12,151 nucleotides of DNA from NCBI GenBank assembly GCA_026416215.1, contig JAOAFP010000025.1:4768-16918 (forward strand), in the 5' to 3' direction. A program made the position numbers and the translations under genes. The notes under the pieces were generated by a model. It searched no databases. It saw nothing but the letters and a program-made list of their open reading frames with translations, and was not told the DNA's origin. This document shows positions 7,106-12,151 of the stretch, piece by piece (position 1 is the first letter of the stretch; each line of letters starts with the position of its first letter). The DNA comes from Negativicutes bacterium (GTDB taxonomy: Bacteria; Bacillota; Negativicutes; SKW292).

Positions 7106-7696
7106 TCAATTGGTCCCGTCAAAGTACGGCATGGTTGCGTGACCGCCCCGGCTGATTCCCTCCCGTTTCAGCACCTTTTTCACCGTGAGCCAGATAATGT
7201 AAAGGTCGAGGGTAAAACTGCGGTTGTCAACATACCAGACGTCAAGTTCGAATTTTTCCTTCCAGCTTATGGCGTTTCGCCCGTTGACCTGAGCCCAGCC
7301 GGTAATCCCCGGCCTGACCTCGTGCCGCCGGTGCTGCCGCTCGCTGTAACGGGGCAGGTACTCCATGAGCAGCGGCCGCGGGCCGACCACCGACATATCC
7401 CCTTTCAGCACGTTGACAAACTGCAGGAATTCATCCAGGCTCAGACTGCGGATCAACCGCCCCAATCTTGTTATTCGCTGCTCGTCGGGCAAAAGGATGC
7501 CGTTTTCGTCCCGCCCGTCGGTCATGGTCCGGAATTTGTACAGCCTAAACGGTTTGCCGTCTTTGCCCGGCCTGGTCTGGACAAAAAAAACCGGACGCCC
7601 CATGTCGGCCACGATCGCTGCCGCCACCGCCAGCAGCACCGGCCACAGCACCAAAAGCACCGCCCCGGCAAACAGTACGTCGAACAGCCGTTTCAT
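7106..7696 (-). CDS. pglC: PglC-like monotopic phosphoglycosyl transferase
   Basis: Transfers phospho-sugar from the UDP donor to undecaprenyl phosphate at the inner face of the membrane and so starts glycan assembly on the lipid carrier. At 196 residues it is the minimal PglC-size form without the long N-terminal region of WbaP/CpsE types. An N-terminal hydrophobic segment (about 4-30) ends in the reentrant helix region. FRTM is at 55-58, the catalytic Asp-Glu dyad is Asp88-Glu89 (SLDEF), and GDMSVVGPRPLL, RPGITGWAQVNGRN (128-141) and KFELDVWYV follow as in the family. The ATG shares one base with the pglE stop (TAATG). Its place between the bacillosamine enzymes suggests UDP-diNAcBac as donor; that is context, since donor choice cannot be read from motifs. 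Confidence 0.93.
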   Translation of the reverse strand: MKRLFDVLFAGAVLLVLWPVLLAVAAAIVADMGRPVFFVQTRPGKDGKPFRLYKFRTMTDGRDENGILLPDEQRITRLGRLIRSLSLDEFLQFVNVLKGDMSVVGPRPLLMEYLPRYSERQHRRHEVRPGITGWAQVNGRNAISWKEKFELDVWYVDNRSFTLDLYIIWLTVKKVLKREGISRGGHATMPYFDGTN

Positions 7697-8844
7697 TACC
7701 CCGCCACCGACAATATGATGTCAATTATTCTGTCCTGATCGGCCGGATCGAGATTCGAGCCGGACGGCAGGCACAGCCCGCGGAAAAAAAGATCGCCGCA
7801 GACATCAAGCCCGTCTTCGGCACTGTAGTATTCGCAGCCGGCAAACAGCGGCTGCAAATGCAGAGGTTTCCAGAGCGGCCGGCTTTCAATGTTCTGTTCA
7901 GCCAGACGGTCGTAGACATCGCGGTAGCTCACCCGGCCCTGTTCCCGATCAAGCACCATGGCGGTAAGCCAGCGGGTGGAACGCCCGTAGCCGGCCTCGG
8001 GCATAAAGCTGATACCGCCAGCTCCTTCCAGCTTTTGCCGGTAGCGTTCAAACACCTCCCTCCGCCCGGCCACCCGCTGATCCAGCACCCGGAGCTGCCC
8101 CCGTCCGATCCCGGCCACCACGTTGCTCATCCGGTAGTTGTAGCCCAGCTGGCTGTGCTGGTAATGGATGGCCCGGTCGCGGGCCTGGGTGGCCCAGAAC
8201 CTGGCCCTTTCTATCATTTCCCCGTCTTCCCCCACCAGCATCCCCCCGCCGGACGAGGTGATGATCTTGTTGCCGTTAAAGGAGAATACCGCCAGTTCAG
8301 CCAGCGATCCGCACTTTTTCCCTTTGTATTCCGCTCCCAGGGCTTCAGCGGCGTCCTCGATGATTTTCGCGCCAAAATCGGCGCATGCCGCCCGCAACTG
8401 GTCGTAATCGGCGCTTTGGCCGTAAAGATCAACCACCACCACCGCTCTGGCCGGCTTCCCCCGGCCGGCCAGGCTTGCCAGTGCCCGCCTGAGTGCCGCC
8501 GGCGACATGTTCCAGGTGCCTGGGTCACTGTCAATAAACACCGGCGTCGCCCCGAGGTACAAGATAGGATTGGCGCTGGCAATGAAGGTAAAGCTCGAAC
8601 AGCACACCGTATCGCCCGGCCCCACCCCGGCCAGGCGCAAAGCCAGGTGCAAAGCCGCCGTCCCCGAACTCAGGGCGGCTGCGTGACCAACTCCCACATA
8701 CTCAGCCAGCTCCCGCTCAAACCTGTCAACGTTCGGCCCCAGCGGCGCTACCCAGTTGTCGGCAAACGCCTGCCGGATGTACTCAAGCTCATAGCCCTCG
8801 TCGCTCATATGCGGCGATGAGAGGTAAATCCGTTTACTGTTCAA
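7696..8844 (-). CDS. pglE: PglE-like UDP-4-amino-sugar aminotransferase
   Basis: DegT/DnrJ/EryC1-family PLP aminotransferase, expected to aminate C4 of the PglF product using glutamate. It has 382 residues. Seen: NWVAPLGPNVDRFE, the PLP-phosphate motif SSGTAALHLAL (59-69), SSFTFIASANPI, DLYGQSADY, IIEDAAEALGA with Asp164, and FSFNGNKIIT with the Schiff-base Lys193, then a glycine-rich SSGGGM and YNYRMSN. LWKPLHLQP in the C-terminal part is typical of PglE and PseC relatives. The start is TTG 8844 with AGAGAGGT 8 bases upstream, inside the end of pglD, which it overlaps by 11 bases. It overlaps pglC by one base. The order D-E-C-F supports the bacillosamine assignment. Confidence 0.92.
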   Translation of the reverse strand: MNSKRIYLSSPHMSDEGYELEYIRQAFADNWVAPLGPNVDRFERELAEYVGVGHAAALSSGTAALHLALRLAGVGPGDTVCCSSFTFIASANPILYLGATPVFIDSDPGTWNMSPAALRRALASLAGRGKPARAVVVVDLYGQSADYDQLRAACADFGAKIIEDAAEALGAEYKGKKCGSLAELAVFSFNGNKIITSSGGGMLVGEDGEMIERARFWATQARDRAIHYQHSQLGYNYRMSNVVAGIGRGQLRVLDQRVAGRREVFERYRQKLEGAGGISFMPEAGYGRSTRWLTAMVLDREQGRVSYRDVYDRLAEQNIESRPLWKPLHLQPLFAGCEYYSAEDGLDVCGDLFFRGLCLPSGSNLDPADQDRIIDIILSVAG

Positions 8845-9481
8845 ATGTCGTTACCTCTCTTTGACATTCATTATTCCTCAGTATCTTTGCCGGATTGCCT
8901 ACTACAACCACACCGTCTGGCACATCCTTGACTACCACAGCTCCAGCCCCCACAATTGAATTGCAACCGATTGTCACCCCGTTTCTAATAGATGCACCGA
9001 TCCCTATCCAGCTTAAATCACCCACTGAAACATTTCCGCCAAGCTTCGCCCCCGGGGATATATGCACCCAGTCACCAACATGGCAATCGTGTTCGACAAC
9101 CGACCTGGTATTCAATATGCAACCTTTCCCCACCCTGGCCCCCGCATTCACAACTGCACCAGCCAGCACAACCGTCCCATCGCCAATAGCGGTATATTTA
9201 GCTATAACAGCCGAACTGTGAACACAAACAGGGAAAAGCGCACCCTGGCTGGCCAGCCGATTCTGCCATTTCATACGTTTACCGTTATCCCCCAGAGCTA
9301 CAAGCCAAAAACCTAAGCTAAAACGATCAATTTCGCTAATATCATAGACATCTATACCAAGAACTTCCCTTTTCGTCATACCTAGACTGTCGGCAACCGT
9401 CACTTTAAAACAATTGCCTGAAAACAGCGCATCCACTACCACCCGGGCCTGTCCGCCGCTGCCATAAACAAAAACCTTCAT
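8834..9481 (-). CDS. pglD: PglD-like UDP-4-amino-sugar N-acetyltransferase
   Basis: Left-handed beta-helix (hexapeptide repeat) acyltransferase, expected to acetylate the C4 amine made by PglE with acetyl-CoA. It has 215 residues. The N-terminal domain (1 to about 85) starts with a Rossmann-like VFVYGSGGQARVVVDA that binds the UDP-sugar. The hexapeptide coils run from about 88 to 200. SVVEHDCHVGDWVHISPGA carries His131, in the position of the catalytic His of PglD. VVVGNPAKIL closes the helix in the usual way. ATG 9481 is preceded by GGAG at 8 bases. First gene of the D-E-C-F cluster. Its DNA is clearly less GC-rich than pglE, pglC and pglF (sampled lines range from about 33% to 55% GC), suggesting a different origin or amelioration state. 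NeuD-type acetyltransferases are the nearest alternative. Confidence 0.9.
   Translation of the reverse strand: MKVFVYGSGGQARVVVDALFSGNCFKVTVADSLGMTKREVLGIDVYDISEIDRFSLGFWLVALGDNGKRMKWQNRLASQGALFPVCVHSSAVIAKYTAIGDGTVVLAGAVVNAGARVGKGCILNTRSVVEHDCHVGDWVHISPGAKLGGNVSVGDLSWIGIGASIRNGVTIGCNSIVGAGAVVVKDVPDGVVVVGNPAKILRNNECQREVTTFEQ
8853..8860 (-). promoter_or_regulatory. Ribosome binding site for the TTG start of pglE
   Basis: AGAGAGGT within the last codons of pglD, 8 bases before TTG 8844. It supports an 11-base overlap and coupled translation of pglD and pglE. Confidence 0.6.
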
Positions 9482-9849
9482 AATTTTAGCTCCACAAGAT
9501 GGTCATAGCAACTGTTAAATCAAAGTGTTGCTCATACAAACAATTATGCAGGATTAAATCCGCAAGTGATGTCCGTAAAATTGTGCAAAAACAAACAGGG
9601 TCAAGCTCAAAGCCCGGTAGAAATTTAGTGATATGCAAATACTACAGAACATAGGGAAAAGAACGTTGCCCAAAGCAACATCACACAGAGATCAGCAACT
9701 CTGTACGATTTTTCCCGGGGGGGGTAAAACGATGGAAAGAAAAACTGCTGAGAAATGCATTGAACCAACCTATTCACAACCGTCCGCCTCCCGCTTCCTA
9801 CCGATTCACCTGCTGCGCCTCCCCTGTCGTCGCGCAATCATACTGACAA
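9482..9849. other. AT-richer gene-free gap between the two sugar operon parts
   Basis: 368 bp with no credible gene. It holds two small hairpins (9665-9704) and a run of eight G at 9717-9724 next to CCC. A 70-codon minus-strand frame (9625-9837, TTG start) has no ribosome binding site and no recognisable motif, so I do not call it. I find no convincing promoter for pglD. CATAAT- and TTTAAT-like boxes occur on the minus strand near 9543-9560 but lack a matching -35. The contrast with the otherwise overlapping genes marks a break in the cluster. Confidence 0.6.
9665..9704 (-). other. Pair of small hairpins, possible weak terminator
   Basis: Two adjacent perfect inverted repeats: ACAGAG/CTCTGT (9685-9690 and 9699-9704) and GTTGC/GCAAC (9665-9669 and 9675-9679). 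On the minus strand the second is followed by GTTCTTTT. This could terminate the wecC transcript weakly; the short stems make it uncertain. Confidence 0.25.
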
Positions 9850-10539
9850 CTATCCCTCACACCGCTTCCGCCACGCCAAAATGGATTCCGCCACCCGATG
9901 AACCTGTTCTGCCGTCAGATACGGACTCATCGGCAGGCTGAGCACCCGTCCGGCCGCCCGTTCGGCCACGGGAAAGCTCCTCGGACCACAGCCATACTGG
10001 CTGTACGCCGGCTGCAAGTGCAGCGGCAGGGGATAATGTACGACGGTGGGGATACCCTGTCCGGCCAGATGACCGGCCAGCCCGTCCCGGTCGTCCACAG
10101 CAATGATGTACTGTGCGTATACCGAAGAGCACTCCGGCTTAATATACGGAGTTTCCACCCATCTGGACAACAGCTCGTCATACCGGCAGGCAGCCGCCTG
10201 ACGCATTGCCACCTCGTCGGGGAAGACATCAAGCTTGGCCAGCAGGATAGCCGCCTGCAGCGTATCCAGCCGGCTGTTCACCCCCACCAGCGGATGGTGG
10301 TACCGCCGGTCCTGGCCATGGGCACGGATTTGCCTTAACCTTTCCTCCAGCTCGTCATCATCAGTGAACAGCGCCCCGCCATCACCGTAGCAGCCCAGCG
10401 GCTTAGAAGGAAAAAAGCTGGTGCAGCCGATACAGCTTAACCCTGCCGATCGTCTTCCCCGGTAGGTGGCGCCAAAGCTCTGGGCGGCATCCTCGATGAC
10501 TGTCAGCCCGTGCCGGGCAGCGATCGCATTCAGCAATTA
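9850..10539 (-). pseudogene. wbpE: WbpE-type UDP-sugar aminotransferase, N-terminus missing
   Basis: C-terminal two thirds (about 228 residues) of a DegT-family aminotransferase of the WbpE/WlbC type, which aminate C3 of UDP-3-keto-GlcNAcA. VIEDAAQSFGATYRGRR, GCTSFFPSKPLGCYGDGGA (PLP Lys45 of the fragment), RYHHPLVGVNSRLDTLQAAIL and the C-terminal VVHYPLPLHLQPAY are all intact. Full-length relatives have about 360 residues, so roughly 130-140 are missing, including the SGT-type PLP-phosphate motif and half the active site. The only in-frame start, TTG 10536, directly follows a TAA and has no good ribosome binding site. Translation of the other frames of 10540-10692 does not recover the lost part, so this is a deletion or replacement and not a simple frameshift. 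The intact 3' end suggests recent damage, or an assembly error. Confidence 0.85.
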
Positions 10540-10692
10540 TTCCCGGGTAATATCTGAAAACAAAGTGCGGCTGATGACTTCGGATGCCAAGAACAGTCGC
10601 CGGCAGAATACCAGCTATTTTTGCCCGGTTGGCAGCACCCGCGAAACCGGCCCAAAGTTGTTTGGCCGGGGGCACAGCCCTGTCGCCGGTAC
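10540..10692 (-). other. Unrelated ~150-bp filler replacing the aminotransferase 5' end
   Basis: Lies between the wecC stop and the first recognisable aminotransferase codons. An ATG at 10696 overlaps the wecC stop (ATGA), as expected for the original next gene. Its frame begins MSTGDRAVPPAKQLW and runs out of frame into the aminotransferase to 10403. The peptide matches nothing I recognise. It contains the hairpin-forming string GCTGGTATTCTGCCGGC and a near-palindrome around CCCGGG at the junction (10540-10550). It could be a small dispersed repeat or rearrangement scar. Confidence 0.5.
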
Positions 10693-11931
10693 TCATCGAT
10701 CGTTTACAAGACCTGTAAAATCGATAAAACCGACCCCCCCGGACATACCCTTCGTCCCCCGCTCGCCAAGGTGGTGACGGAAACAGTCATGTCCCACCAG
10801 CAATACCAGCAGGTCAGCCCTCGAAACAGCTTCCTCCACGGTCACGAGCCTGCACCCCAATTGTATCAGGCCATCCGGCAATTCTTCGCACCATGGGTCA
10901 GAAACAAGCACCTCACATTCAGGAACGCCGGCAACTTTTTCCGTCACGGCAACAGCCGGGCTTTCCCTGGTGTCGCCAACATTAGGTTTATACGTAATGC
11001 CGAGAACCGAAACGATTTTTTTGTCCTTCCCCCGTATTCTGCGGGCCGCATCGATAATTTTGTCGGCAACACGGCAGGGCATGCCGTCGTTTATATTCCT
11101 TGCCGTCCGCAACAAAGCTGTAATTTGCGGCGCAGAATCTATCAGGAACCACGGATCAACCGCTATGCAGTGCCCACCCACGCCGATCCCGGGCCGCAGC
11201 AGGTTGACTCTGGGGTGTCTGTTGGCGAGTTCCATCACTTTAAGAGCGCTAATGCCTTTCTCTTCGCATACCAACGAGATTTCGTTCGCCAGCGCAATGT
11301 TGACATCGCGGAAAGAATTCTCGACCAGCTTAACCATTTCTGCCGTTTTGGCATCAGTAATGCTAATCGATCCTTTAACGAACAACGAGTAGAACCTGGC
11401 AGCACGATCAGCCGAATCGCCCGTAGTCCCGCCAACTACCCGGTCATTACCGATAAGCTCTGCAACAATATTCCCCGGCAAAACCCTCTCCGGACAATAG
11501 GCAAAATGTAATTTGCCCGCCAAATCGGGACGCATCCCCTGCACCATTGCAGCAATACGATCTGTCGTTCCAACCGGACAGGTTGATTCGATGATCACGA
11601 GATTCCCTTCAGCAATCACGCTTGCTATGCTGGCAGCCGCATCGTCCACCATGTCCAATACCGGCTTTTTCACGTCGCTCACCGGGGTCGGTACCGCGAT
11701 TACAAACACGTCGGCGGCTTCTATTATCATGCTGGCACGCAAATTGCCGCATGCCAGCGCGTCCCTGACCATCTCATCCAGCCCGCCTTCTGACAAACCA
11801 ACAATCCCCGCGTTAATACTGCTGACCACTTTGGGATTTTTGTCCACGCCGACGACCTGCGCCCCTTTCGAGGCAAGCACAGCCGCTAATGGTAAGCCGA
11901 TGTAACCTATGCCGATAACCGAGACTTTCAT
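10693..11931 (-). CDS. wecC: WecC-type UDP-N-acetylmannosamine dehydrogenase
   Basis: NAD-dependent nucleotide-sugar dehydrogenase that oxidises C6 of a UDP-HexNAc to the uronic acid, most likely UDP-ManNAc to UDP-ManNAcA. It has 412 residues, normal for the family. Seen: N-terminal Rossmann GIGYIG (7-12), VIAVPTPV, ESTCPVGTTD, YCPERVLPGNIVAELIGNDRVVGG, VENSFRDVNIALANE, the catalytic Cys255 in GVGGHCIAVDPWF, and the C-terminal UDP-binding motif GITYKPNVGDTRESPA. These resemble WecC most; a WbpA/WbpO-type UDP-GlcNAc dehydrogenase is the alternative and would fit the WbpE remnant that follows. The ATG overlaps the upstream glycosyltransferase stop by 4 bases (ATGA) and is preceded by GGGAGAG. 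No WecB epimerase is in the window. Confidence 0.92.
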   Translation of the reverse strand: MKVSVIGIGYIGLPLAAVLASKGAQVVGVDKNPKVVSSINAGIVGLSEGGLDEMVRDALACGNLRASMIIEAADVFVIAVPTPVSDVKKPVLDMVDDAAASIASVIAEGNLVIIESTCPVGTTDRIAAMVQGMRPDLAGKLHFAYCPERVLPGNIVAELIGNDRVVGGTTGDSADRAARFYSLFVKGSISITDAKTAEMVKLVENSFRDVNIALANEISLVCEEKGISALKVMELANRHPRVNLLRPGIGVGGHCIAVDPWFLIDSAPQITALLRTARNINDGMPCRVADKIIDAARRIRGKDKKIVSVLGITYKPNVGDTRESPAVAVTEKVAGVPECEVLVSDPWCEELPDGLIQLGCRLVTVEEAVSRADLLVLLVGHDCFRHHLGERGTKGMSGGVGFIDFTGLVNDR

Positions 11932-12151
11932 GCTCTCTCCCGAATAAAGTGTATTATGCTTTCAACGGTTGCTTTTCGCGAATGGTTAGCCTTTACCCAG
12001 GCTTGTCCCTTTTCCCCCATCAGGACCAACTTTTCCTGACCAGCGTTCCTCATTTCCCACACCACCTTTGCCACGGCCTCCGCATTTTCAGGATCGGCGG
12101 CAAGTCCCATTCCCTCTTGCGTCACCACAGTTGCCCCCCGTCCCGGCCCCT
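11928..12151 (-). CDS. C-terminus of a probable GT4-type glycosyltransferase (5' end beyond the window)
   Basis: About 73 C-terminal residues, entering the window in frame. The sequence GLAADPENAEAVAKVVWEM followed by MGEKGQAWVKANHSRKATVESI resembles the end of GT-B (GT4) glycosyltransferases. There, a PENPEALA-like stretch follows the donor-binding EX7E region and the protein ends with a GxxGRxxV...(F/H)S helix. The donor site itself is outside the window, so donor and acceptor are unknown. Its stop overlaps the wecC start (ATGA), so both are probably co-translated in a surface polysaccharide locus. The frame shows no stop up to the window edge. Confidence 0.65.
   Translation of the reverse strand, partial: GPGRGATVVTQEGMGLAADPENAEAVAKVVWEMRNAGQEKLVLMGEKGQAWVKANHSRKATVESIIHFIRERA

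Noticed and set aside
9717..9724. G8 homopolymer as a phase-variation tract
   Set aside because: It lies outside any credible gene and no promoter spacing around it could be established.
9625..9837. 70-codon minus-strand frame in the gap before pglD, with a hydrophobic C-terminal part
   Set aside because: TTG start without a ribosome binding site, no family resemblance, and it crosses the G8 tract and the hairpins. Most likely noncoding.
9482..9849. Riboswitch such as c-di-GMP-I in the gap
   Set aside because: The hairpins are short and no conserved riboswitch core was recognised.
10403..10696. 97-codon frame starting at the wecC stop as a real small gene
   Set aside because: Its second half is the out-of-frame shadow of the aminotransferase and its first half resembles no known protein. 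Treated as filler at a deletion scar.
1..12151. CRISPR arrays, tRNA or rRNA genes, insertion sequences
   Set aside because: No regularly spaced repeats, RNA-gene signatures, transposase motifs or paired terminal inverted repeats were seen.

Overview
The window looks like a chromosomal stretch from a fairly GC-rich bacterium, probably a Firmicute (Clostridia-like). The grounds are strong GGAGG/GGGGG ribosome binding sites, frequent TTG and GTG starts, tight head-to-tail operons, and a separate PyrB/PyrI aspartate transcarbamylase pair beside a class I dihydroorotase. The phylum is an inference. Every gene I can support lies on the minus strand, so transcription runs from high to low coordinates. 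The long open frames on the plus strand are GC-driven shadows.

Layout in transcription order. (a) 12151-9850: the 3' end of a probable glycosyltransferase, an intact WecC-type nucleotide-sugar dehydrogenase, and the C-terminal two thirds of a WbpE-type sugar aminotransferase. The aminotransferase has lost its N-terminus; about 150 bp of unrelated sequence sits where that part should be. (b) 9849-9482: 368 bp of AT-richer DNA with small hairpins and no credible gene. (c) 9481-2696: six tightly packed genes: a PglD-like acetyltransferase, a PglE-like aminotransferase, a PglC-like phosphoglycosyl transferase, a PglF-like 4,6-dehydratase, a DUF1015 protein and a MalY/PatB-type C-S lyase. They end at a strong palindromic terminator at 2647-2688. 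(d) 2406-1: an extended -10 promoter and then pyrB, pyrI and pyrC; pyrC runs off the window.

How the genes fit together. Block (c) encodes, in the order D-E-C-F, all the steps from UDP-GlcNAc to undecaprenyl-diphosphate-linked di-N-acetylbacillosamine: dehydration, amination, acetylation and transfer to the lipid carrier. That is the priming end of a surface glycan or protein glycosylation pathway. Block (a) belongs to the same kind of locus, with a uronic-acid sugar dehydrogenase and a glycosyltransferase, but its aminotransferase appears dead. DUF1015 and malY are appended to the glycan operon without an obvious biochemical link. Block (d) makes UMP precursors from its own promoter. Base composition falls from roughly 60-65% GC in blocks (c) and (d) to roughly 35-55% from about 8.85 kb upward. 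This suggests the upper part has a different history.
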